A stretch of DNA of 17,937 nt, taken from positions 1-17,937 of the forward strand of contig JBIICS010000051.1 in the NCBI GenBank assembly GCA_044238735.1, in the 5' to 3' direction. This stretch comes from JBIICS01 sp044238735. GTDB taxonomy: Bacteria; Bacteroidota; Bacteroidia; UBA4408. The notes beneath the pieces are model-generated. The model worked only from the letters and a program-made list of their open reading frames with translations, had not been told where the DNA came from and made no database searches. Shown here one piece after another: positions 1 through 7,156 of this stretch (positions are counted from its first letter, which is position 1; every line of letters begins with the position of its first letter). The translations under genes were made by a program, and so were the position numbers.

Positions 1-774
1 ATGATAAATGGTTGAATTAGCCGGTACACTCTTGGTTAACCAAACGTTACCACCAATTACCGAATTTTCTCCAACAATCGTTTTACCACCAAGAATGGTA
101 GCACCTGCATATATCACCACATTATCCTTTAAGGTAGGATGACGTTTGGTAGTGGCCATTTTCTTATCCACACTTAATGCACCCAAGGTTACGCCTTGGT
201 ATAATTTAACATTCTTACCGATAACAGTAGTTTCACCAATTACAATTCCGGTTCCGTGATCAATAAAGAAATAGGGACCTATCGTAGCCGCCGGATGGAT
301 ATCAATACCCGTTTTACTGTGTGCAATTTCGGTTAACATACGCGGAATTAAAGGAACCTTTAAATTATGAAGAGCGAACGCTATACGATACACCGCAATG
401 GCATAAAACCCCGGATAAGAACGTATAACTTCATCTCTGCTAATAGCAGCTGGATCTCCTTTTTCAATTGCTTCGGCATCCAACAACAAAGCATTATAAA
501 TACCAGGTAATTCGTTATAAAATTTAGTTAATATTTTTTCACTATTTATCTTTAAACGGCCTTCAATATATAAAAGAATGCGCAACAACAATTCCTGGTT
601 ACGCTTAAATTCTATGGCCAGGTCGTGCTCACTATTAAAAGACAAATCGCTGTATGCAGGAAACAAAATGGAAAGTAAAGAATCGTTAAACTCGTTTACC
701 AATGGCGGAGAAGGCAAATTAACTTTAGAGCTATGGCTCTTATAAAGAATACTTATAAATTTTTTTTGCGACAT
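1..774 (-). CDS. cysE: Serine O-acetyltransferase (3' end cut by window)
   Basis: Transfers acetyl from acetyl-CoA to L-serine, giving O-acetylserine, the sulfide acceptor for cysteine synthase. The 258 codons read here run from an ATG at 774 and are open to base 1, so the C-terminus is missing. The first 130 or so residues are helical, as in SATase N-terminal domains. From about residue 155 hexapeptide left-handed beta-helix repeats begin: GIDIHPAATIG (156-166), then DHGTGIVIGE (172-181) and YQGVTLGAL. Asp158 and His173 align with the catalytic Asp143 and His158 of E. coli CysE. KRHPTLKDNVVIYAGATILGG follows, typical of the family. The start lies 2 nt after the cysN stop, so it is co-transcribed as the last visible gene of the cys operon. 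Confidence in function is high; length cannot be judged. Confidence 0.95.
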   Translation of the reverse strand, partial: MSQKKFISILYKSHSSKVNLPSPPLVNEFNDSLLSILFPAYSDLSFNSEHDLAIEFKRNQELLLRILLYIEGRLKINSEKILTKFYNELPGIYNALLLDAEAIEKGDPAAISRDEVIRSYPGFYAIAVYRIAFALHNLKVPLIPRMLTEIAHSKTGIDIHPAATIGPYFFIDHGTGIVIGETTVIGKNVKLYQGVTLGALSVDKKMATTKRHPTLKDNVVIYAGATILGGKTIVGENSVIGGNVWLTKSVPANSTIYH

Positions 775-776
775 AT

Positions 777-2021
777 TTAATCTATCGTTCCTGCAGCAAC
801 TGTATTATTTGTGTTCTCATTTATGATGATAAATGATCCCGTAGAACGATTTACAGCATAAGAATCAAAATTAACAGCTTCGGCAGTTTTAATTAATACT
901 TTGCAAATATCGTTTAATTTAAGCTCTCCATCACTTTCTTTTTGATCAAAGGTATGTATATCAATTTTAGCCTGAATTTCTTTCAACATGGCCTTTGAAC
1001 GATGACTTCCGTGCTGAATCAGGAATTTTTGTCCAGCCTGATAAGGGGCGTTGTCCATCCAGCATAAAGTAGCCGTAAATTCCTTTTCCGATTTCGGCAA
1101 CTGGTCTAAAGCAACGATGGCATTTCCTCTGCTTACATCAATATCATCAGCTAAGTGAAATACAGCAGGACGATCTTTACCCAGCTCAGGTAATTCACTT
1201 AAATTAGATTCAATTTTAGTTAAGGTGGTTTCGATATCGGCCGGTAAAACCTTTACTTTTTGACCTACCTTAAAAACACCACTTTTTACCTGACCGGCAA
1301 AACCACGGTAATCATGTAAATCATCTGTTTGAGGACGAATTACATATTGCACCTGAAAACGGGATAGCTGACTCTGATCCGGAGATTCTATTACTACATC
1401 CTCTAAATATTGCAACAATGGTTTTCCATTATACCAGCTCATTTTACCGGAATTAGACACTACATTATCTCCTTGCAAGGCACTTACCGGAATAAAATAA
1501 ATTTCCTTCAGATTTAAACGCTCGGCAAATTTCAAGTACTCCTGTTTAATTTCCTCAAAGCGTGACTGAGAAAAATCAACCAAATCCATTTTATTGATAC
1601 ACACCACTAAATGCGGAATACCTAATATCGACGATAAAATGCTATGACGCTTAGTTTGATCGGTAATGCCGTTACGGGCATCCACCAAAATAATAGCTAA
1701 ATCGGCATTAGAGGCACCGGTAAACATGTTTCGGGTATACTGAATATGACCAGGTGTATCGGCTATAATAAACTTACGTTTATCAGTAGTAAAGTATTTA
1801 TACGCTACATCAATTGTTATACCCTGTTCGCGCTCAGCTCTTAAACCATCGGTTAACAAAGCCAAATCGATATCTGTTTCGTTGTTTTTGTTTTTTGTTT
1901 GACGGGTAAGGGTTTCAATAATATCGGTTGAGATTGATTTACTATCAAACAATAATCTTCCAATTAAAGTACTTTTACCATCATCTACGTTTCCTGCTGT
2001 AAAAAATCTTAATAATTCCAT
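777..2021 (-). CDS. cysN: Sulfate adenylyltransferase subunit 1 (GTPase)
   Basis: GTP-hydrolysing subunit of ATP sulfurylase; with CysD it makes adenosine 5'-phosphosulfate (APS) from sulfate and ATP in the cytoplasm. All elongation-factor-like GTPase motifs are visible: P-loop GNVDDGKS (10-17), switch I region RAEREQGITIDVAY (61-74), DTPGH (88-92) and NKMD (143-146). Two beta-barrel domains follow from about residue 220. At 414 residues it is a stand-alone CysN with no C-terminal APS kinase (CysC/NodQ) extension, which fits the APS-type reductase encoded upstream. It is separated from cysD by 142 bp containing an inverted AT-rich repeat, but both genes read the same way and form one enzyme. 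The next gene, cysE, starts 2 nt after its stop. Confidence 0.96.
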   Translation of the reverse strand: MELLRFFTAGNVDDGKSTLIGRLLFDSKSISTDIIETLTRQTKNKNNETDIDLALLTDGLRAEREQGITIDVAYKYFTTDKRKFIIADTPGHIQYTRNMFTGASNADLAIILVDARNGITDQTKRHSILSSILGIPHLVVCINKMDLVDFSQSRFEEIKQEYLKFAERLNLKEIYFIPVSALQGDNVVSNSGKMSWYNGKPLLQYLEDVVIESPDQSQLSRFQVQYVIRPQTDDLHDYRGFAGQVKSGVFKVGQKVKVLPADIETTLTKIESNLSELPELGKDRPAVFHLADDIDVSRGNAIVALDQLPKSEKEFTATLCWMDNAPYQAGQKFLIQHGSHRSKAMLKEIQAKIDIHTFDQKESDGELKLNDICKVLIKTAEAVNFDSYAVNRSTGSFIIINENTNNTVAAGTID

Positions 2022-2025
2022 CTTA

Positions 2026-2137
2026 GTTAGTTATGAGTTATAAAATATGATTTATGATTTATAAATAGTGATAAGAATTTAGAAAAATTATTTAACCTTC
2101 CAATCATAATTTATAAATCATAATTCATAATTAAATA
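2026..2137. repeat. AT-rich inverted-repeat element between cysN and cysD (no cargo)
   Basis: The 142-bp cysD-cysN gap is mostly an inverted repeat. A perfect 13-bp inverted pair, ATGATTTATAAAT, lies at 2054-2066 and 2109-2121; flanking TTATGAGTTAT (2031-2041) and the right arm at 2097-2134 extend the similarity. The right arm matches, with about one gap and two mismatches over 39 positions, the arm at 3485-3523 beside the four-helix bundle gene. It therefore looks like a short, cargo-free copy of the same repeat family. No gene or promoter consensus was seen in it. Whether it moves, or is an mRNA hairpin selected within the operon, cannot be told from one copy. Confidence 0.7.
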
Positions 2138-2163
2138 TTGTTTGTGAGATTAAACATTATTTG

Positions 2164-3072
2164 TTAAAAGTATCCGCTTTTCTTTCTGTCTTCCATAGCG
2201 GCTTCGCTTATTCTGTCGTCCATACGGGTGGCACCACGTTCGCTAATTTTTGCTTCTTTAATTTCGGCAATAATATCATCTACAGTATAAGCTTCACTTT
2301 CTATTGCGGCAGTACACGTCATATCACCTACAGTACGGTATCTTACTTTAGTTGTAATAAGTTTGTCGCTTTCATCTAATTGCAAGTAATGCGAATTAGC
2401 CATTAGCTGTCCGCTTTCGGTTACTACACATTCTCTTTCGTGTGTAAAGTAAATAGTTGGCAAGACAATTTTTTCGCGTTTAATATAATTCCATACATCC
2501 AGCTCGGTCCAGTTACTGATTGGAAAACATCTAACGTTTTCCCCCTTGTTTATCTTACCATTATAGATATTCCATAATTCAGGTCGCTGCATTTTAGGAT
2601 CCCATTGTCCAAACTCGTCGCGCACTGAAAATATACGCTCCTTTGCTCTAGCTTTTTCTTCGTCGCGGCGAGCACCTCCTATACAAGCATCAAATTCGAA
2701 CTCTTCAATGGTGTCTAACAGCGTATAGGTTTGCAAAGCGTTTCTACTTGGAAATTTACCTTTTGCATCCTGTAGTTTTTTTTGTTTGATGGTATCCTCA
2801 ACGTTTCGCACAATCAGTTTTTCTCCTAACTCTTTAGCTAGGTTATCACGATATTCTAGCGCTTCAGGAAAATTATGACCAGTATCGATATGCACCAATG
2901 GAAATGGGAATTTACCGGGTCTGAAAGCTTTAAGTGCCAGATGCACTAAGCAGATACTGTCTTTACCTCCGCTAAACAATAAGGCTGGCCTATCAAATTG
3001 ACCTGCCACCTCACGCAAAATATAAATTGCTTCGGATTCTAATTCTTCTAAATAATCTAATTCTTTGTTCAT
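2164..3072 (-). CDS. cysD: Sulfate adenylyltransferase subunit 2
   Basis: Catalytic subunit of heterodimeric ATP sulfurylase, forming APS from sulfate and ATP. It belongs to the PAPS reductase/ATP pyrophosphatase fold: the PP-loop SGGKDS is at residues 34-39, followed by HLALKAF and the conserved HIDTGHNFPEALEYRD segment, then the GGARRDEEKARAKERIFS stretch typical of CysD. Length (302 aa) equals the E. coli protein, so it is complete. The C-terminus SERGATRMDDRISEAAMEDRKKSGYF is the classic CysD ending. It sits upstream of cysN in the transcription order and downstream of the four-helix bundle gene; the start codon abuts the left arm of the repeat that carries that gene. Confidence 0.97.
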   Translation of the reverse strand: MNKELDYLEELESEAIYILREVAGQFDRPALLFSGGKDSICLVHLALKAFRPGKFPFPLVHIDTGHNFPEALEYRDNLAKELGEKLIVRNVEDTIKQKKLQDAKGKFPSRNALQTYTLLDTIEEFEFDACIGGARRDEEKARAKERIFSVRDEFGQWDPKMQRPELWNIYNGKINKGENVRCFPISNWTELDVWNYIKREKIVLPTIYFTHERECVVTESGQLMANSHYLQLDESDKLITTKVRYRTVGDMTCTAAIESEAYTVDDIIAEIKEAKISERGATRMDDRISEAAMEDRKKSGYF

Positions 3073-3079
3073 AAATTTT

Positions 3080-3112
3080 AAATTATGAGTTATGAATGAT
3101 AAGTTATGATTT
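3080..3112. repeat. Left inverted arm flanking the four-helix bundle gene
   Basis: Built from TTATGA words (AATTATGAGTTATGAATG, then AGTTATGATTT). It matches the reverse complement of 3490-3522 at about 28 of 33 positions. The arm includes the stop codon and final residues of the four-helix bundle gene (stop at 3104-3106), so gene and repeat are physically one unit. It also shares TTATGAGTTAT exactly with the left arm of the shorter element at 2031-2041. Confidence 0.7.
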
Positions 3113-3469
3113 TTGAACCTTTATTGCTTTACTTTTTGAAGTTAAAATTGAACTTCTAATCAATCGCAAAAGTTCTTCGGCCATACCTTTTAATTTTCCA
3201 TACTCGGCTTGTTTTATATAATCTGAATAATATAATAAATCAATCCAATAAAGCGATTCTGCACACTCTTTTTGGCTAATTCCTAGCTTGTGAATAAAAT
3301 GAGCTTCTCTAATTAAAGCTCCAACTGCTGTTCCACTTCTAACTAATTGTTTACTTATAACAAATTCTCTTTCTTTATCTTTTAAATGTTTAAATACCTT
3401 AATAATTTCTAAACTAAATTCAAAAGATTTTTCTTCAAATATATTCTTATGCTTTAGCTTTTCTTTCAT
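3104..3469 (-). CDS. Four-helix bundle protein (23S rRNA IVP / S23 / Avd-like)
   Basis: A 121-residue, all-helical, charged protein of the four-helix bundle family named after the protein encoded in 23S rRNA intervening sequences. Supporting features: the opening KNIFEEKSFEFSLEIIKVFKHLKDKE, the central VISKQLVRSGTAVGALIREA (R..S...GA.I.EA), and the later YWIDLLYYSDYIK. Its molecular role is unknown; relatives include Avd, an accessory protein of diversity-generating retroelements, but no reverse transcriptase or variable repeat is present here. It has no evident link to sulfur metabolism and sits between cysD and cysH, bracketed by inverted AT-rich arms (3080-3112 and 3490-3522), one of which supplies its last codons and stop. 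I infer it is cargo of a small repeat element inserted in the operon. Start at 3469 is the first in-frame ATG; KEKLKHKN follows. Confidence 0.85.
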   Translation of the reverse strand: MKEKLKHKNIFEEKSFEFSLEIIKVFKHLKDKEREFVISKQLVRSGTAVGALIREAHFIHKLGISQKECAESLYWIDLLYYSDYIKQAEYGKLKGMAEELLRLIRSSILTSKSKAIKVQKS

Positions 3470-3484
3470 TTTATGAATTTACAA

Positions 3485-3542
3485 CTTCCAAATCATAATT
3501 AATAATTCATAATTCATAATTAATAATTCATAATTCATAATT
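3485..3542. repeat. Right inverted arm with two perfect 21-bp tandem copies
   Basis: The outer part, 3490-3522, is the inverted counterpart of 3080-3112. From 3501 the unit AATAATTCATAATTCATAATT (written here as AATAATT + CATAATT + CATAATT) occurs twice without change: 3501-3521 and 3522-3542. The second copy ends inside the stop codon of cysH (3541-3543). Bases 3485-3523 closely match 2097-2134. The internal 7-bp rhythm (CATAATT) makes slippage a simple route to length change. Confidence 0.8.
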
Positions 3543-4236
3543 AACTATGTAGTCCACACTCCTTATTACTTTTATTTTCCCACCACCAGCGGCCGGCTCT
3601 AAAGTCTTCTCCCTCTTTTACAGCACGGGTACAGGGCGCACAACCTATACTTACAAAACCTCTGTCGTGTAACACGTTATAAGGGATGTTGTACTTCTTA
3701 ATTTCCTCTTTAACCTCTACCAGTGTCCAGTTAATTAGAGGATGTACTTTTATAATCTGATTCGCATCATCCCATTCTGCAATAGGCATATCTTTTCTAT
3801 TATCACTTTGCTCGGCACGTAAACCGGTAATCCAAATTTTCTTTCCTTTAAGTGCGCGTTTTAAAGGTTCTACTTTTCTTATAAAGCAACACTCTTTACG
3901 GTTTTCAATTGATTCATAAAAACTGGAAGGACCTTTTTGCGTAAGCATAGGCTCCAGTAATTCGGCTTTAGGACTATAAACCTTAATGGGTTGCTTATAG
4001 CGATTTAGCGTGCTGCTTAATACGCTATACGTTTCGCTAAACAAACGACCGGTATCTAAGGTAAATACTTCAATAGGTAATTGGTTAGAAAAAATATGAT
4101 GTGTGATTACCTGATCCTCCCAACCTAAGCTAGTAGAAAAAACCACCTCAGAAGAAAAATTATTTGATAGATACTTCAAAGTATCTGACAAACTTAAACC
4201 TTCTAATTTTTCAATTATTTCTTTAACATTACTCAT
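3541..4236 (-). CDS. cysH: APS reductase (thioredoxin-dependent, [4Fe-4S])
   Basis: Reduces activated sulfate to sulfite in the cytoplasm with thioredoxin or glutaredoxin as donor. The 231-residue protein has the PP-loop-like STSLGWEDQV (34-43), the LDTGRLF segment (60-66), and the ITGLRAEQSDNR stretch (136-147). Two cysteine pairs, Cys116-Cys117 and Cys199-xx-Cys202, form the CC...CxxC motif that binds a [4Fe-4S] cluster and marks the APS-reducing branch; PAPS reductases lack it. The C-terminal ECGLH motif carries the catalytic Cys227. The absence of an APS kinase here agrees with direct APS reduction. Its ATG overlaps the stop of the upstream Met8-TauE fusion gene by 1 nt (TAATG), implying translational coupling. 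Its stop codon lies in an AT-rich tandem repeat. Confidence 0.95.
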   Translation of the reverse strand: MSNVKEIIEKLEGLSLSDTLKYLSNNFSSEVVFSTSLGWEDQVITHHIFSNQLPIEVFTLDTGRLFSETYSVLSSTLNRYKQPIKVYSPKAELLEPMLTQKGPSSFYESIENRKECCFIRKVEPLKRALKGKKIWITGLRAEQSDNRKDMPIAEWDDANQIIKVHPLINWTLVEVKEEIKKYNIPYNVLHDRGFVSIGCAPCTRAVKEGEDFRAGRWWWENKSNKECGLHS

Positions 4237-5729
4237 TACATCAATGCTTTTAATAACGTTTTTAAACTCACTAATATTACAACAATTCCTACTAAAATTA
4301 AACCCGGCTTGGTTGGAATTTTATTTGAAAAAGAAATTGAAAAAGGGGCTATAATCATGCCTCCAATAACCAACCCAAAAATAATTGGCCAATGGTCTAT
4401 TCCAATTAAAACAAAAAAGGTGATGGTGCTTGTTAAGGCGATAAAGAACTTAGCTAAGTGAGAAGTTCCAATTGCGTAACGTAAATTTCTACCACCAGCA
4501 ATAAGGCTAGCAGTAACAATTGGACCCCAACCACCTCCACCTACACTATCTAAAAATCCACCTAAAGCAGCAATGGGCTGTATTCTTTTAGTTTTTGAAC
4601 GCTTTAATTTAAAGTTAACTGCTTTAGCAATTATTAATACTCCTAATATTAATGTATATGTGGACACTAAAGGTTTCAATATTTTAAAATGTTCCTTACC
4701 TAAATAACTTACCGTAAAAACACCAATAATGGTTCCGATAATCCCTGGCCACAATAATAATTTAAACATTTTTTTATTGATGTTTCTAAACCGCATATAT
4801 ACTAATGAGGAGGTACCGGTTGTAAATACCTCGGAAGCATGCATACTTGCACTTGCAACAGCAGGTGTAATTGTAGGAATTCCTAAACTCAATAGAAAAG
4901 TAGTAACAGTAACACCATAAGCCATTCCCAATGCACCGTCTATTAATTGAGCCGCGCCACCTACTAAAACATATGTAATGAAATTAGGATCTAAATCTTT
5001 ATAAATATTATTCGATAAAGTATATATGTTTTGAAAAGGAACAAAACTAAACATCAAATGACCAGCAATCATTACCATAATTACACCCAGAGAAATAAGA
5101 ATTGCCTTTTTTTGAGGGCTTAGAACTTCCCATGGACTTTGTTTTTTTTGGGGATTTTTCGTTAGCTCATCCAATACTTTAATTTTTTCAGAGATATCAC
5201 CTTTTATAGTTTCTCTTATAATGTTCAATCGATCTGTTACTTCATCAATCTCTTCAGGAACAGCCTCGTTTAAAATTTCTTTTAATCGTTTGGCAAGTGT
5301 AGGGCTTTTACCATTTGTAGAAATAGCAATTTTAACATTACCTTTTTTAACGATAGAACCTAAATAAAAATCGCACAAGTCGGGTTTGTCGGCCAAATTG
5401 CAAAGGATATTTTGTTCTTTTGAAGCTATTTGAATTTCTTTGGATGTTGAAACATCATCAACAGCACCAATAACTAAATTAAATCCTTTAACATCATCAG
5501 CAGCAAATGTTTTTTGTATCCGCTTAACAGAACTATATTCAGAAACAAACTCAACTAATTCAGTTTTAAATTCAATTGCTAATATAGTTAGGTTACATTC
5601 GGGTGAATTGGTTAAAATAGCTCTCACTTTTTCAAGAGCAACATTTCCTCCTCCTACAACCAATACCTGGAGCTGGTTTAGTTTAAAGAATACCGGAAAC
5701 AAATCATTATGTTCTTTCTTATGCTCCAT
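4236..5729 (-). CDS. Precorrin-2 dehydrogenase (Met8/CysG-N) fused to TauE/SafE permease
   Basis: A 497-residue fusion. Residues about 10-165 are a Met8-like domain that oxidises precorrin-2 to sirohydrochlorin and may insert iron. It has the NAD-binding loop GGGNVALEK (26-34), CNLADKP with Asp114 at the place of the catalytic Asp104 of CysG, and STNGKSPTLAKRLKE (137-151). A helical linker (about 160-205) leads to a TauE/SafE (TSUP) domain: a first membrane helix at about 208-230, then several from 250 to 495, with GGAAQLIDGALGMAYG and GGFLDSVGGGGWG (390-402), the duplicated signature of the family. TSUP proteins move sulfite, sulfonates or sulfate. The gene overlaps the DUF2490 gene by 11 nt and cysH by 1 nt. 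I infer coupling of siroheme synthesis with sulfite or sulfate transport at the inner membrane. Transport direction is unknown; no sulfate ABC importer is in the window. Confidence 0.9.
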   Translation of the reverse strand: MEHKKEHNDLFPVFFKLNQLQVLVVGGGNVALEKVRAILTNSPECNLTILAIEFKTELVEFVSEYSSVKRIQKTFAADDVKGFNLVIGAVDDVSTSKEIQIASKEQNILCNLADKPDLCDFYLGSIVKKGNVKIAISTNGKSPTLAKRLKEILNEAVPEEIDEVTDRLNIIRETIKGDISEKIKVLDELTKNPQKKQSPWEVLSPQKKAILISLGVIMVMIAGHLMFSFVPFQNIYTLSNNIYKDLDPNFITYVLVGGAAQLIDGALGMAYGVTVTTFLLSLGIPTITPAVASASMHASEVFTTGTSSLVYMRFRNINKKMFKLLLWPGIIGTIIGVFTVSYLGKEHFKILKPLVSTYTLILGVLIIAKAVNFKLKRSKTKRIQPIAALGGFLDSVGGGGWGPIVTASLIAGGRNLRYAIGTSHLAKFFIALTSTITFFVLIGIDHWPIIFGLVIGGMIIAPFSISFSNKIPTKPGLILVGIVVILVSLKTLLKALM

Positions 5730-6381
5730 TCGTTCTTGAGAATTGAAATGTTAACCCAATTATGTTTTGAAGGTACGGATTGTTCGACTGAATTTGAACC
5801 ATATAATAGGGTAAAACACTAAAATGTTGATTAAAATCATACTGTAAACCCAATTGCATGCGATGTTCGTGAAAAATGGATTTATCAGGCGTTACAAAGC
5901 CTTCATATTGTACAACCGGAAACTTAATTTTATCCTTAAAATTATGCAAATACGTAATTAATAATCGAGAACGATTTTTAAGCGTATTACTCGTTTTCCA
6001 ATACCTGAACTCATTTCTAAATCTAAATCTTAAAGAACCCGTAGTGATATTCTTAAAATAATTAGCTTGCAAAAAAGGACGCAATTCATTTTGAATATTT
6101 GCATCATTTGTAGGATAAGAGAAGTGATAAAAACTTGCAAATCCCAATCCTAAAAACAAACCATCTATTAATTTATATGCTGATGAAAAACGAATTAAGG
6201 TAGTTCTGTTTTTATTATAAAAATGATCAAAAGATCTATTACCTCCATCTAATACTAATCTAAATTTTGAAGCAGTGTATTGCCCATTAAATGCAAACCA
6301 AGCATTTTGTTTGGTATAAACACTTTGAGAAAACACTGCTACAGAAAAGAACAGAAAGAAATATAGAACAATTAATCTCAT
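5719..6381 (-). CDS. DUF2490 family protein, predicted outer-membrane beta-barrel
   Basis: A 220-residue protein beginning with a signal peptide (hydrophobic LIVLYFFLFFSVAVF, cleavage likely near residue 18-20, FSQS). The mature part alternates hydrophobic and polar residues in short aromatic-rich strands (for example AWFAFNGQYTASKFRLVLDGGNRS and RFRFRNEFRYW), as in small outer-membrane barrels, and resembles DUF2490. The last strand ends SNNPYLQNIIGLTFQFSRTN; a terminal aromatic in a strand is common in barrels. The function of DUF2490 is unknown. It is locked inside the cys operon: its ATG overlaps the cobA stop by 1 nt (TAATG) and its end overlaps the Met8-TauE gene by 11 nt. By position it might help an anion or sulfur compound cross the outer membrane, but nothing in the sequence shows that. 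Confidence 0.82.
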   Translation of the reverse strand: MRLIVLYFFLFFSVAVFSQSVYTKQNAWFAFNGQYTASKFRLVLDGGNRSFDHFYNKNRTTLIRFSSAYKLIDGLFLGLGFASFYHFSYPTNDANIQNELRPFLQANYFKNITTGSLRFRFRNEFRYWKTSNTLKNRSRLLITYLHNFKDKIKFPVVQYEGFVTPDKSIFHEHRMQLGLQYDFNQHFSVLPYYMVQIQSNNPYLQNIIGLTFQFSRTNGA

Positions 6382-7145
6382 TACAATGAAGCAATTTGCT
6401 CAAGGGCAGTAACTTCTTTCTTTAAAACATTTACTACTTCACCTATTACGATAATACCTGGAGCTTTAATCTCATTAGCCTTTACTTTATCGAAAATATC
6501 ATTGAAATTTCCATAAACGGCTTTTTGCTCTGGTAATGATCCATTACTAATTACAGCCACCGGAGTTAATTGTTTTCCAAACGTGGTATATAATGCTTGT
6601 ATTTCTTTTAGTTTAGCTAGACCCATTAGAACTACCAAGGTCCCCTTTAAGTTTAAAGCATTTGCAATTTCTGGGTTTAAACTTCCATCGGACAAAGTTC
6701 CGGTAATAACCGTAAAGCTATTGCTCACTCCACGGTGAGTTACAGGAATACCTGCAAGAGCTGGCACAGAAATAGAACTTGAAATGCCAGGAACTACTGA
6801 TGTTTCGATTCCAAATTGATTAGCAAATTCTAATTCTTCAGAACCACGACCAAAAACGAAAGAATCTCCACCTTTTAAACGAACCACGTGTCCGTGGGTT
6901 AAAGAATAGGAAACAATCAACTTATTGATTTCTGATTGCTCATACTCTTTTTCCCCTTTACGTTTACCTACGTATACTACTAAAGCATCTGTTTTAGCTT
7001 CATCCAATAACTGAACATTAACTAAAGCATCGTATAATATTACATCGGCTTCTTTTATTGCTTTTAAACCTTTAACTGAAATTAATTCAGGATCGCCAGG
7101 TCCGGCGCCTACAAGGGTTATTTTAGGTAAAATAGTTTTGGACAT
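6381..7145 (-). CDS. cobA: Uroporphyrinogen-III C-methyltransferase
   Basis: SAM-dependent methylation of uroporphyrinogen III at C2 and C7 to precorrin-2, the first step of siroheme synthesis. The 254-residue protein is a single tetrapyrrole methylase domain: GAGPGDPEL (13-21), RLKGGDSFVFGRGSEE (89-104), VPGISSS and IPVTHRG (133-139), all diagnostic of the SUMT branch. There is no C-terminal uroporphyrinogen-III synthase and no N-terminal CysG domain; the later steps are supplied by the Met8 domain two genes downstream. It lies 11 bp after the sulfite reductase gene, whose siroheme it serves, and overlaps the DUF2490 gene by 1 nt. No cobalamin genes are nearby, so a siroheme role is preferred. 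Confidence 0.95.
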   Translation of the reverse strand: MSKTILPKITLVGAGPGDPELISVKGLKAIKEADVILYDALVNVQLLDEAKTDALVVYVGKRKGEKEYEQSEINKLIVSYSLTHGHVVRLKGGDSFVFGRGSEELEFANQFGIETSVVPGISSSISVPALAGIPVTHRGVSNSFTVITGTLSDGSLNPEIANALNLKGTLVVLMGLAKLKEIQALYTTFGKQLTPVAVISNGSLPEQKAVYGNFNDIFDKVKANEIKAPGIIVIGEVVNVLKKEVTALEQIASL

Positions 7146-7156
7146 GACTTTTATTT

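Noticed and set aside
2161..2379. Plus-strand frame of 72 codons inside cysD
   Set aside because: It is antisense to a well-supported cysD reading frame, has no family motif and no promoter; a shadow frame.
3104..3469. Diversity-generating retroelement, because the four-helix bundle protein resembles Avd
   Set aside because: No reverse transcriptase, template repeat or variable repeat is present within the window, and the flanks are simple AT-rich inverted arms.
3490..3542. The regular AT-rich words at 3490-3542 as a CRISPR array or replication origin iterons
   Set aside because: The units are 21 bp in direct contact with no spacers, and only two copies exist. There is no cas, rep or dnaA gene nearby. 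The inverted counterpart at 3080-3112 fits an element end better.
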